Notes under the pieces: model-generated
What the model was told of the DNA's origin: nothing
What the model saw: the letters and a program-made list of their open reading frames with translations, nothing else
The model's database searches: none
NCBI GenBank assembly: GCA_022180725.1
Contig: BQMO01000009.1
Span: 124,001-188,000 of the forward strand
DNA length: 64,000 bases
Origin: Phycisphaerae bacterium
GTDB lineage: Bacteria > Planctomycetota > Phycisphaerae > Phycisphaerales > UBA1924
Reading direction: 5' to 3'
In this document: one piece after another, positions 27,815 through 36,821 of the stretch
Layout of the letters: each line of letters begins with the position of its first letter
Numbering within the stretch: position 1 is the first letter of the stretch
Translations under genes and position numbers: made by a program

Positions 27815-29023
27815 ATGCTCCGCCCCGGCCACTTCATCGCGCTGATCGCCCTTGCCCTGCTCACGCTCGGGGTGCTCATGGTCAACTCGGCGGACATGAA
27901 AGCCGCCCCGGCGGACGCCCCCTCGCCGGTCATGTCCCCCCTGGGCATCCTGTTCTCCCGATCAACGGCCTACATGGTGCTGGCCCTGGGAGCGATGGCC
28001 CTGGCTTCGACGCTCCCCGTGCGGCGATTGGCCGAGCGGCTGTGCGCCCCCGACCCGACCGGCCGACCGCCGATCGGCCGGCTCGCCATGGCTGCCGGGG
28101 CTGTGCTGCTGATATGTGCCCTGGTGTACGTGCCGGGGCTGTCGTATGAGATCAACGGTGCCCGCCGTTGGCTTCGCCTGCCGGTACCGGGGTTGGGCGA
28201 TGCCTTGAGTGTTCAGCCCAGCGAGATCGCCAAGTGGGCGTGCGTCGGGCTCATGGCGTGGTACGGAGCGGTATGTGCGGGATCGATGCGGCTGTTTGTG
28301 CGAGGGCTGGTCCCCGCCCTGGCCGCCGTGGGGGCGATCTGTGCGTTCCTCGTGCTCGAAGACCTCGGCACTAGCGTGCTCATCGCGGGGGTGGCCGGGC
28401 TAGTCCTGCTGGCGGCGGGGGCGAACGTGTGGCACTTCCTGGCCTTCGTGCCCGTCGGGGCCGCGGGGGTGGCCGGGGCCATTCTCACGAGTTCGTACCG
28501 TATGAAGCGGCTGCTGGCCTTTGCCGATCCGTACGCCGACCCGCAGGGGATCGGGTACCACACGATCCAATCGCTCATCGCCATTGCCAACGGCGGGGGA
28601 TGGGGGCGCGGGCTGGGGCACGGGTTGCAGAAGTTCGGCTACCTCCCCGAGGACCGGACGGACTTCATTTTCTGTGTGATCGCGGAAGAACTGGGGCTGG
28701 CCGGGGCGGCGACGGTGTGCCTGCTCTTCGCCGGGCTGGTCTGGTGCGGGTTCTTCATCATGCGACGGGAACAGCACCCGGCGCTGCGGCTGTTTACGCT
28801 CGGGGTGGTCGCGACGATCGCGTTCCAGGCGGTCATCAACCTCGCGGTGGTCACCGGCATGGCGCCGACCAAGGGCATCGCCCTGCCGCTCCTCTCCTCG
28901 GGCGGCACGGGGTGGATCCTGACCTCGTTCTGCCTCGGGCTGGTGATCGCCATCGACCGGACGCAAGCCCGACGGCCCGTGAGCGAGGGCGGCCCCCTGA
29001 CCGCCACGCTGACCGCGGCGTGA
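27815..29023 (+). CDS. FtsW/RodA-family peptidoglycan polymerase
   Basis: A 402-aa SEDS protein with about ten transmembrane helices. Conserved blocks include GLSYEINGARRWLRLP, FSVQPSEIAKW-like VQPSEIAKWACVG, VLEDLGTSVLIAG, YQTIQSLIAIANGG-like HTIQSLIAIANGGGWG, LPEDRTDFIFCVIAEELG and MAPTKGIALPLLSSGGTG. SEDS proteins polymerise lipid II with a class B PBP during division (FtsW) or elongation (RodA); which one cannot be told here. Phycisphaerae make peptidoglycan, so function is plausible. The ATG at 27815 is preceded by TACACC and 6 bases, a possible leaderless start. A strong hairpin follows. Confidence 0.9.
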   Translation: MLRPGHFIALIALALLTLGVLMVNSADMKAAPADAPSPVMSPLGILFSRSTAYMVLALGAMALASTLPVRRLAERLCAPDPTGRPPIGRLAMAAGAVLLICALVYVPGLSYEINGARRWLRLPVPGLGDALSVQPSEIAKWACVGLMAWYGAVCAGSMRLFVRGLVPALAAVGAICAFLVLEDLGTSVLIAGVAGLVLLAAGANVWHFLAFVPVGAAGVAGAILTSSYRMKRLLAFADPYADPQGIGYHTIQSLIAIANGGGWGRGLGHGLQKFGYLPEDRTDFIFCVIAEELGLAGAATVCLLFAGLVWCGFFIMRREQHPALRLFTLGVVATIAFQAVINLAVVTGMAPTKGIALPLLSSGGTGWILTSFCLGLVIAIDRTQARRPVSEGGPLTATLTAA

Positions 29024-29061
29024 ACGATCCGACCGGGCGTTACGGGAATCCGCGCAAGAAA

Positions 29062-29091
29062 ACGCCCCGGCTCATTCCTGAGTCGGGGCGT
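29062..29091. terminator. Bidirectional terminator between convergent genes
   Basis: A 13-bp stem with one G-T wobble (ACGCCCCGGCTCA / TGAGTCGGGGCGT) and loop TTCC lies between the FtsW/RodA stop and the metalloprotease stop. On the minus strand it is followed by TTTTCTTGCG, a usable T run for the protease transcript; from the other side it is a strong hairpin without a long T run. Confidence 0.8.
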
Positions 29092-29119
29092 GCGTAACTA
29101 CGGATCGTAACGGCGCCGA

Positions 29120-31975
29120 CTACTCAACGGGCTTGAGGCTGCCCGGGCCGGGCTGCTCGGTGGGCTGCCCGAAGAAGATGACCTGCCCGCCCCCGCCGCC
29201 GCCGCCGGGTGCGTTGTAGATGTAGGAGGCGTCGAGGGCCTTGCCGATGCGGAGGTTGAGTTCCGACAGGTGGGCCTTGCTGTAGGGGTCGATGTTGGAG
29301 TCGGACTTCTCGAGGGTCTTGCCGATCTTGGCCTTGAGGTCGCGCAGGCCGTCGGTGGCGAGGTTGGCGACGGCCTTGCTGGAGACGTTGAAGCCCGAGT
29401 CGATGGTGAGGTCGATGAGGCGTTCGGCGTGCTCGCGCTGCAAGGCCCGGCGGAGCGAGGAGATCATGGGTTTGCGGGCGGTGAACTTCTGGTTCACGCC
29501 CTTGTCCAGCTCGCTCCACACCGCCGCGCTGATGGTGTTCATCAGTTCGGGCAGCGTGACGGCGTCCTGGTCGCTGGGGGTGAAGGCTTCGTTGTCGTAC
29601 ACGCGGCGGAGTTTGCCGGGGTTCATGAGCATGGTGAGGACCGAGGCCTGCACGCCGGCGATGCGGTCGTGCACCGCCCAGGCCGGGTCGGCGCGGGAGT
29701 TCTCGTCCTTGTTCGCCGACATCTTCACCATCAACTCGGGCGTGAGGCCGAACGACTCGTCGCTGAAGGAGTTGTCGATGACGAACTTCAGCGCCTCGCG
29801 CTGATCGGCGGCGGAGACCGGCGCCAGCGGCGGGCGCGGGTCGCCCTTGCGGTCGCGGTTGATGTGCGCCCCGCCGACCCAGTTGGCCATGATGTTCACG
29901 GCGTTGGTCTGCGTGCCCAGGGTGATCTCGTAGCCCTTGCGCGCCCGGCTCCACGGCTCCCCGTCCTTCACGAACTTGTCGAGGATCCGTCCGCGCGAGA
30001 ACTTGGCCAGCGCCATGAGGTTCTTCGCGTACGTGATGGGGTCCTTCGCGAAGTCGTACCGACGTGCGAGCGGGTCGGGCCCGCCGGTGTCCTCGTCGGT
30101 CAGGTATTCGTTGCCCGGGTCGCCCACGCGCTTGAGGACTTCCTTCGGATCGCCCAGGGTGTAGCCGTACTCCACGGCCCACAGGTCGTACGCGCCCACG
30201 CCGACCATGTGGTAGTCGCCCTGCACGTTCTTCTCGTCCATGTTGATGTTGACGGGGGTGTAGTCCATGACGGAGGCGACGTAGGGCTTGCCCTTCATGG
30301 CCTCGCTGTTGATCTGGGCGAAGGTGTACTGGCTGGAGGCCTTGAAGTTGTGCCGCAGGCCGATGGTGTGCCCGACCTCGTGCACGGTGAGGTGTGCCAA
30401 GGCCGGCCCGACGAACCACTCGGGGATGCCGTCGAGCTTGTCCGAATCGTCCTTCTTCTTCTCGCCCTTCTTGTCGCCCTCGGCGGGCGGGTCGTCGAGC
30501 AACCCGGCGACTTCCATGTACAGCCCGGTGAGGGCCATGTCACGGGCCATGCCCTCGCTGGCCATGCACAGCCCGTAGCGGGCGCCGACGGTCTGCGCGA
30601 ACTCGGCGAGCGTGGGGTTGGTCGCGACGTGGACGTCGGCCATGGCGATGGGCACCCCGCCGTAGCCCGTCACCCCGCGGCGGGCACGGTCCATTGCCCG
30701 CTGCTGGATGATGCCCTCGCGGAGTTCCGGGGCGGCCAGGCGCACGCGCGGGTCCCACTGTGGGCGCGAATCCAGCCACGCGATGGTCTCCGGGCCCATG
30801 CCCTCCATCGCCACGCTGGGGGCCAGTTCGTTGGCCTGGTACCAGAAGTGGCGGATCCACCCGTCGGTGAGGACGACGTCGGCATCAAGGATCTGCCCGG
30901 TGACGGGGTGCGCCCGGCTGGGGCCGATGGCCGTCCCGATGTCGTTGCTCAGCCAGCGGATGAAGTTGTACCGGACGTCCTCGGGGTCCTTCTCCATGTG
31001 GGCGCCGGTGGTCTTGTCCTGGAAATAGACCTCGATGGCGTCGCGGATGCCGACCTTCTCGAACGCGGCGTTCCAGTACAGCGCGCCCTCCTTCACCCAG
31101 CGGCGGTAGCGCGGGGGCACCGTGTGATCGATGTAGTAGATAACGGGCTGCTTCGGGGGGCTGAGTTTCAGGTTCGGCTCGGCCTTCTCGAGTTTCCAGC
31201 GGTTGATGTACCGCGTGGCGATCTTGTCGTCCTGGTACTTGCCCAGGTCGCGGTAGGTCGTGGTGAAGTAGCCGACGCGCTCGTCGGCGATGCGGGGCTT
31301 GTACTCCGGGTCGTCCTTGATGAGCGAGATGGAGTAGTGGAAGGATTTCAGCAGCCCGCCCGAGGCCGGGGCGGTGAAGGTGATCTCGAGGTTCTCGGGG
31401 AAGGCCTTGACGCTGTCGAGGGTGACGAGGCGCGGGTTGATGCCCCCGGCCGACCCGCCGTAGAACGTGGTGGCGTTGTTGACGAGCAGTTCGTCGAGGT
31501 CGATGACGGGCTGCCCGTTGGGGCCCATGGCGACGATGGGCACGTCGATGAGGACGCGGTCGACGAAGTGCTGCTTGATGCCGTCCTTGCTCTCGCGGTC
31601 GCCGGTGGAGCGGATGTCGAGGTTGGGCATGACCAGGGCCATGCGCTTGTCGAATCGCTTCCAATACACGTACAGGTCGCCCGCCTGGAGGCCGGCGAAG
31701 ATTTCGCCGGTCGGCATGGTCATGGCGATGAAGTGCTTCTGACCGGCCCAGCCGCGGGGGAGTTCGGCGAGCATCTGCCCGTCCTTGTCGCGCTTCCAGA
31801 CGGTGTAGAGGCTGGGCTGGCCGTCGGCGGTGGAGACGACCTGGGTGTAGTCCTTGCTGACCTCGGCGAAGGGGCGGAAGTCGTCTTTCTTTTCATCCTG
31901 GGCAAGAACGGGGAACGCGAGGCCGCAGGCCGCCACGAGGGCCGCCGCGTTGCAGAGCCGGAACCTGGAATCCAT
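29120..31975 (-). CDS. Large secreted zinc-dependent metalloprotease (DUF4953/DUF5117-type)
   Basis: A 951-aa protein. The ATG at 31975 is preceded by AGGAGC and starts a signal peptide ending in VLAQ. The zinc site HEVGHTIGLRHNF places His532, Glu533 and His536, with a third ligand likely further on; the family-typical ASVMDYTPVN block follows. Upstream are the DUF5117/DUF5118 regions (VVSTADGQPSLYTVWKRD; NKVDIPIVAMG-like VLIDVPIVAMG). The end is glycine-rich (GGGGGGGQVIFFG). Family knowledge: gluzincin/metzincin-like peptidases of Bacteroidetes and Planctomycetes, presumably periplasmic or secreted; substrate unknown. Contains a Lys/Asp-rich insert (GDKKGEKKKDDSDK) shortly before the active site. 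Confidence 0.87.
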   Translation of the reverse strand: MDSRFRLCNAAALVAACGLAFPVLAQDEKKDDFRPFAEVSKDYTQVVSTADGQPSLYTVWKRDKDGQMLAELPRGWAGQKHFIAMTMPTGEIFAGLQAGDLYVYWKRFDKRMALVMPNLDIRSTGDRESKDGIKQHFVDRVLIDVPIVAMGPNGQPVIDLDELLVNNATTFYGGSAGGINPRLVTLDSVKAFPENLEITFTAPASGGLLKSFHYSISLIKDDPEYKPRIADERVGYFTTTYRDLGKYQDDKIATRYINRWKLEKAEPNLKLSPPKQPVIYYIDHTVPPRYRRWVKEGALYWNAAFEKVGIRDAIEVYFQDKTTGAHMEKDPEDVRYNFIRWLSNDIGTAIGPSRAHPVTGQILDADVVLTDGWIRHFWYQANELAPSVAMEGMGPETIAWLDSRPQWDPRVRLAAPELREGIIQQRAMDRARRGVTGYGGVPIAMADVHVATNPTLAEFAQTVGARYGLCMASEGMARDMALTGLYMEVAGLLDDPPAEGDKKGEKKKDDSDKLDGIPEWFVGPALAHLTVHEVGHTIGLRHNFKASSQYTFAQINSEAMKGKPYVASVMDYTPVNINMDEKNVQGDYHMVGVGAYDLWAVEYGYTLGDPKEVLKRVGDPGNEYLTDEDTGGPDPLARRYDFAKDPITYAKNLMALAKFSRGRILDKFVKDGEPWSRARKGYEITLGTQTNAVNIMANWVGGAHINRDRKGDPRPPLAPVSAADQREALKFVIDNSFSDESFGLTPELMVKMSANKDENSRADPAWAVHDRIAGVQASVLTMLMNPGKLRRVYDNEAFTPSDQDAVTLPELMNTISAAVWSELDKGVNQKFTARKPMISSLRRALQREHAERLIDLTIDSGFNVSSKAVANLATDGLRDLKAKIGKTLEKSDSNIDPYSKAHLSELNLRIGKALDASYIYNAPGGGGGGGQVIFFGQPTEQPGPGSLKPVE

Positions 31976-32177
31976 GACGATGCTCCTGTGGGGGCCACGA
32001 GGCCGACCTGGGGGGAAACGCACAACGCCCGCCGCCGCCGGGGCGGGACGGGCTTTAGTCTAGTACCCAGATGAGGTTATCGCCCCGGCCCGTCACGCAC
32101 ATGGACTATGAAATGGGCGGGCGGTCTGGCGGTCGAATTCCCCTGGCCAAATCGCCGGGGTGATGTATATTGAACGC

Positions 32178-33288
32178 ATGAAGGGGGCTGCGGCGATCAC
32201 GGCGGGGCTGATGTTCTCGGGCGTGACTGCGTCGGCGAGGCCCGGGGGCAGTGGATCGAGTTCACCGGCACCTCGCCGTGGGGCATCGGCTCGCGGGTGT
32301 ACACCCTCACGCCGGACGGCAGCATGGCCGCGGGCGGGTTGGTCGCCACGCCCGCGGGGGGGTTCACATGGACCCGCGCCGGCGGGCGCACCGACTATGG
32401 CCAACTCCCAGGGATGCCCGGGAGTTCGCACGCCTTCGCCATCTCGAGCGACGGCCAGACGACGGCCGGGATGACGACAAACACCGCCTACCGCTACCGC
32501 GCTGGCGACCCCGCGCTGCAACTGCTCGGCATCCAGCCGGGATACACGAGTTCCAAGGCCCAGGGCATCAGCGGCGACGGTGAGATCGTGGTCGGCATGA
32601 GCCGTGCGGGTCAGACCGATGAGTTCGCGGAGGCCTTCCGCTGGACGAGCACCACGGGGCTGGTGGGGCTCGGGTATCTCCAGCCCGGTCAGTCGTACAG
32701 CGAGGCGGCGGCTGTGTCGAGTGATGGTGCGGTAGTCGTGGGCCATGTGCGCCAAACGACCGGGTTCAACCAGGCCTTTGTGTGGCGAGAGGGAACGGGG
32801 ATGGTGGGGCTGCCGGGACTCGATTTGGTTACCAATAGCGGGCGGGCGTCGGCCGTGAACCAGGGGGGGGGGTCATCGTTGGGAGCAGTTTCATCGGATT
32901 CACCGAGTATGCAACGATGTGGGTCGGCGGGGCGCCCATTTCGCTCGGAGTGCCCGCCGGCTTCATCCGAAGCCGGGCATTCGGCGTGAGTGACGATGGA
33001 TCGGTCGTGGTGGGCCAGTTGGATGGAATTGGTCAAACCGCCGCAATCTGGACACCGAATAGGGGCATGGAGCCGCTCAGCATCTACCTGGCGTTTCACG
33101 GCATTTCGGTGCCGAGCGGAATCAACCTCCTCACAGCCACAGCTGTGTCGGCTGATGGTCGGACTATCGCTGGGTATAGCGGGCCACCGGGGCAGGTGCG
33201 GGAGGGGTTCGTCGTCCACATTCCCTCTCCAGCGACGCTTCTGGTGTTCCCCGCACTATTTGCCGCAAGACTACGGCGTCGTAACTGA
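32178..33288 (+). pseudogene. HAF-repeat PEP-CTERM-like protein, disrupted by two frameshifts
   Basis: Reconstructs as one gene: signal peptide from ATG 32178 (MKGAAAITAGLMFSGVTASA), then a mature part with HAF-type repeats (SHAFAISSDGQTTAGM; EAFRWTSTTGLVGLGYL; AAAVSSDGAVVVGH; FGVSDDGSVVVGQ) and a tail IPSPATLLVFPALFAARLRRRN. The frame breaks at a run of five G (32244-32248) and at a run of ten G (32863-32872); one extra G at each restores a single open frame of about 370 codons. TATATT at 32166-32171 lies 6 bases before the ATG, so the message may be leaderless. It may be a pseudogene, a phase-variable gene, or carry homopolymer errors. Confidence 0.7.
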
Positions 33289-33378
33289 TGCATTTGCATG
33301 GCCTTACAAGATTTTTTGGGGATTTTGCTGGCGGATCACGAAAGCGCGTGTATTCTCGGGCCACTGGGCGTACTGGCC

Positions 33379-34170
33379 ATGAAAGCACTGTTCACCGTGT
33401 TGACCCTCGCCGTTACCTCTGTCACCGTGGCGCAGATGCCGGATCGGGTGTTTCCTACCTGTGCCCTCTGGCAAAATCAGCCTTCCGGCGTTGCGAACGA
33501 CGAGCGGTTTGTGGCCTTTCAGATCCGCGACGTGCATGTTGCCGCGTACTACTACGACGAACCCAACTACCCGTACCCGGGCCTGCCTCCCACAGCCGCC
33601 AACGCCGCGATTCTCCTGACCGAACTGATCAAGCGGAACTACGCTGCGGGGCGTATCACCGATGAGAATGTGGTCGTCCTGCTGCGCGGGGCGGGGCATG
33701 ACTGGCACCAGTCGCAACCCGGCTGGGTCGACCCGCCGGGTGATGATCCTGAGATACCTCAGGGTCCGGCGTTCCTGCCGGACCTCGGGTTCTTCACGCC
33801 CGACGTCGATGCGCTCCCCGGGGTCAGCGCGGGCGATTTTCCCGAACCGCCGTCGCCGTTCCCGCTGAACTTTCCCATACAGTTGACGGACAACCCACGG
33901 ATCGAAGCGCGACCCTGGCGGCACCCCTTCCTCCTGAACGCGACGACGCAGCACTCGCCCTGGCGCAAGTGGATGACCGCCTTCGTCAACAAGATTGACG
34001 AGATCTACGACGCGACCCATGACGGCGCCGTGAGCGAGGCCGACGTGGCGCTCTTCGCCGACGGATGGGTGGCGGGCGCGCCGGTGGCGGACGTAAATGC
34101 CGACGGGTCGGTGGACCTGGCCGACATCGACGCCTTCGAGGCGGCGTTGGCGGGGGGTGGGCCTGAGTAA
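33379..34170 (+). CDS. Secreted protein with EF-hand/dockerin-like C-terminus
   Basis: A 263-aa protein starting MKALFTVLTLAVTSVTVAQ, a clear signal peptide. The body is Pro/aromatic-rich with a segment RNYAAGRITDENVVVLLRGAG and no recognised enzyme motif. The final 60 residues hold AVSEADVALFADGW and DVNADGSVDLADIDAFEAAL, a calcium-loop pair similar to a dockerin repeat. The TGTATTCTC patch at about 33350 may be its -10 region, 25-30 bases upstream. It is the third kind of secreted protein with this ending in the window. Function unknown. Confidence 0.7.
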   Translation: MKALFTVLTLAVTSVTVAQMPDRVFPTCALWQNQPSGVANDERFVAFQIRDVHVAAYYYDEPNYPYPGLPPTAANAAILLTELIKRNYAAGRITDENVVVLLRGAGHDWHQSQPGWVDPPGDDPEIPQGPAFLPDLGFFTPDVDALPGVSAGDFPEPPSPFPLNFPIQLTDNPRIEARPWRHPFLLNATTQHSPWRKWMTAFVNKIDEIYDATHDGAVSEADVALFADGWVAGAPVADVNADGSVDLADIDAFEAALAGGGPE

Positions 34171-34199
34171 TACAGTGGCGGCACCTCTCGGAGCCGCGC

Positions 34200-35495
34200 A
34201 TGCCGCCCACGATCTTCGACACCCGCACGGATGCCCTCTTCGCCTCGCTCCGGAAGGACGGGTTGTGGAAGGTGCTCCAGACGCTGGACTCGCCGATGGA
34301 CGCGCGGGTGAGATTGCGCGACGCCGACGGGCGAGCGCGCGACGTGCTCTGCTTCTGCTCGAACAACTACCTGGGGCTGGCCAACCACCCCGAGGTCGTC
34401 GAGGCGGGCATCAAGGGCCTGCGCGACTACGGGGCGGGCACGGCGAGCGTGCGGTTCATCTGCGGGACGTTCTCGCCGCATCACGCACTGGAAGAGGCCA
34501 TCGCGGCGTCCATGGGGACGGAGGCGGCGTACACGTTTGTGTCGTGCTGGAACGCCAACGAGGCGGTCTTCCCCACGCTCTGCGAGCCGGGCGACCTGAT
34601 TATCTCCGACGAACTGAACCACGCGTCGATCATCGACGCGGTGCGGCTGGCGACGACGATCAAGAAGGGGCTGCACAAGGCGCTGTACAAGAACAACACG
34701 CTCGATGGGCCCGGCAGCCTGCGCGAGGCGCTCGAGGCGGCGAAGAAGAACCCCGCCGTCACGGGGCAGGTCTGGGTCGTCACCGACGGCGTGTTCAGCA
34801 TGGAGGGGAGCATCGCAAACCTCCCGGCGATGCGGCGGCTGTGCGACCAGTACGGGGCGCTGCTCGTGGTCGACGACAGCCACGGGCACGGGGTGATGGG
34901 CGAGACGGGGCGCGGCACGCACGAGTACTGGGGCATGCTCGAAGGGTGCCCGGCGAGCGCCGAGGCGGTGGCGGGGTTGTCGGCCCTGGGCGTCTTTCTG
35001 ACCAAGGGCGGGACCGCGGGGAAGGTGGACCTCTTTACGGGCACGCTGGGCAAGGCCCTGGGCGGGGCGGCGGGCGGTTTCGTGGCCGGGTCGCGGCGGA
35101 TGATCGACCTGATCATCCAACGCGGGCGTCCGACGCTGTTCAGCAACGCACTGCCGGTATCGGTGGCGCTCAGCGCGGCGAAGGCCATCGAGATTCTGCG
35201 GCGCGAACCGCAACGCGTGAAGCGACTCCGCGAGAACGTGGCCTACGCCCGGCGCGTGTTGAAGGAGGCCGGGTTCGACGTAATGCCCAGCCCGACGGCC
35301 ATCCTGCCCATCATCGTGCACGACACGGCGAAGGCCATCGCTATGAGCAGGCGGCTGCTGGACCTGGGCGTGTTCGTGATCGGGTTCGGGTTCCCCGTGG
35401 TGCCCGAGGGGCACGCGCGATTGCGCTGCCAGATTTCCGCGGCCCACACGACCCAGCACATCGACGAACTGGTGAGCGCCCTGAAACGGTTGTAA
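34200..35495 (+). CDS. kbl: Glycine C-acetyltransferase-like alpha-oxoamine synthase
   Basis: A 431-aa fold-type I PLP enzyme. Family blocks: CSNNYLGLANHPEVVEAG, YGAGTASVRFICGTF, DELNHASIIDAVRL, VVTDGVFSMEGSIA, LLVVDDSHGHGVMG and TGTLGKALGGAAGG with the PLP-binding Lys. The SNNYLG and FICGT forms favour 2-amino-3-ketobutyrate CoA ligase (Kbl) in the threonine-to-glycine route, but 8-amino-7-oxononanoate synthase and serine palmitoyltransferase share the fold, so the symbol is a best guess. No tdh neighbour is visible. It is followed convergently by another PLP enzyme of sulfur amino-acid metabolism. GGAG lies about 7 bases before the ATG. Confidence 0.85.
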   Translation: MPPTIFDTRTDALFASLRKDGLWKVLQTLDSPMDARVRLRDADGRARDVLCFCSNNYLGLANHPEVVEAGIKGLRDYGAGTASVRFICGTFSPHHALEEAIAASMGTEAAYTFVSCWNANEAVFPTLCEPGDLIISDELNHASIIDAVRLATTIKKGLHKALYKNNTLDGPGSLREALEAAKKNPAVTGQVWVVTDGVFSMEGSIANLPAMRRLCDQYGALLVVDDSHGHGVMGETGRGTHEYWGMLEGCPASAEAVAGLSALGVFLTKGGTAGKVDLFTGTLGKALGGAAGGFVAGSRRMIDLIIQRGRPTLFSNALPVSVALSAAKAIEILRREPQRVKRLRENVAYARRVLKEAGFDVMPSPTAILPIIVHDTAKAIAMSRRLLDLGVFVIGFGFPVVPEGHARLRCQISAAHTTQHIDELVSALKRL

Positions 35496-35516
35496 GGCAC
35501 GCCGGGCGCTGTGCGG

Positions 35517-36749
35517 CTATTTCATCGCCGTGTCGAGGTCGGCGATGAGATCGTTCACGTCCTCGATGCCGACGCTGAGGCGGATCAGGCCGTCGGCGAT
35601 GCCCAGGGCGGCCCGGGCATCGGGCGGGATGCTGGCGTGGGTCATGATGGCGGGGTGCTCGATGAGCGACTCGACCCCGCCGAGCGATTCGGCGAGGCTG
35701 AACAGGCGGACCCGCTCGAGCATGCGCCGGCTCGGCTCCAGCCCGCCCTTGATGACCACGGAGATCATCCCGCCGAAGGCCCGCATCTGCTTCCGTGCGA
35801 GTGCATGCTGCGGGTGCGACGGCAGGCCGGGATAGATGACCTTCTCGACCTTGGGGTGCTGGGCGAGCCATGCGGCGATCGTCGCGGCGTTCTCGCAGTG
35901 GCGCTGCATGCGGACGTGGAGCGTCTTGGTGCTGCGCAGGAGCATGAAGCAGTCCATCGCGCCCGGGACCGCGCCGACGGCGTTCTGGGTGAACTTCAAT
36001 CGTTCCGCGAGGATCGCGTCGCGGGTCATCAAGGCCCCGGCCACCACGTCGCTGTGCCCGCCAAGGTACTTCGTGCACGAGTGAAGCACGACATGCGCCC
36101 CCAGGGCCAGCGGGGTCTGGAGGTAGGGCGAAGCGAAGGTGTTGTCGACGATGAGGATGGGCGCGTCGAGCGGCGTGCCCAGCGGGCCGAGGGTGGTGTC
36201 GCGCGCGCCGCCCGAGGGCGTGGCCTTGCCCGCCCACGCATCGACGATCCGGCGGACCCCGGCGATGTCGATGACCTTGAGCATCGGGTTGCTCGGGGTT
36301 TCGAGCCAAACGGCCCGGGTCGAAGGCCGCATGGCACGTTCAATGGCGGGGAGATCGGTCATATCGACGCGCGTGGTCTCGAGACCCAGATGGCGGAAGA
36401 CTTTGTCGAGTTGCCGAAAGGAGCCGCCGTACACGTCGTCGGAGAGCACGACATGATCCCCCGCGCGGAGTTGGTGGAGCACGCAATCCATGGCGGCCAG
36501 CCCGCTGGAGAAGGCGAAGGCATGCGTGGCGCCCTCGAGGGCGGCGAAGTTGGCTTCAAGCGCGGTGCGGGTGGGGTTCTTCGAACGCGCGTAGTCGTAC
36601 CCATCCTTGAAGACCCCGGGCGAGGACTGCACGTAGGTGCTGGTCATGTAGACGGGCGTCATGATGGCGCCGGTGGAGGGGTCGGGGGCTTGCCCCGCGT
36701 GGATGCAGTGGGTGGCGAAGCCGAGCGGCGCGTGGGGTTCGTGGGGCAT
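35517..36749 (-). CDS. metB: Trans-sulfuration PLP enzyme (cystathionine gamma-synthase/lyase family)
   Basis: A 410-aa member of the Cys/Met metabolism family. Motifs: FATHCIHAGQAPDPSTGAIM near the start, YARSKNPTRTALE, FSSGLAAMD, SDDVYGGSFR, WLETPSNPML, IVDNTFASPYLQTPL and SCTKYLGGHSDVVAGA with the PLP-binding Lys, then SLGGVESLIEHPAIMTH. Sequence alone cannot separate cystathionine gamma-synthase from gamma-lyase. GGAGCGATC precedes the ATG, and a TATATGAT patch about 20 bases further upstream could be its -10. It is divergent from nrfH, 72 bases away. Confidence 0.88.
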   Translation of the reverse strand: MPHEPHAPLGFATHCIHAGQAPDPSTGAIMTPVYMTSTYVQSSPGVFKDGYDYARSKNPTRTALEANFAALEGATHAFAFSSGLAAMDCVLHQLRAGDHVVLSDDVYGGSFRQLDKVFRHLGLETTRVDMTDLPAIERAMRPSTRAVWLETPSNPMLKVIDIAGVRRIVDAWAGKATPSGGARDTTLGPLGTPLDAPILIVDNTFASPYLQTPLALGAHVVLHSCTKYLGGHSDVVAGALMTRDAILAERLKFTQNAVGAVPGAMDCFMLLRSTKTLHVRMQRHCENAATIAAWLAQHPKVEKVIYPGLPSHPQHALARKQMRAFGGMISVVIKGGLEPSRRMLERVRLFSLAESLGGVESLIEHPAIMTHASIPPDARAALGIADGLIRLSVGIEDVNDLIADLDTAMK

Positions 36750-36821
36750 GATCGCTCCTGAGACTCGGGATCATATAAGCGATCGGCGTGCAACTCCGTG
36801 GCAAGGTGTGTATGCTCCGGC

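Noticed and set aside
29270..32074. A 934-codon open frame opposite the metalloprotease.
   Set aside because: Val/Gly/Asp-rich shadow typical of high-GC genes; the minus-strand gene has signal peptide and HEVGH site.
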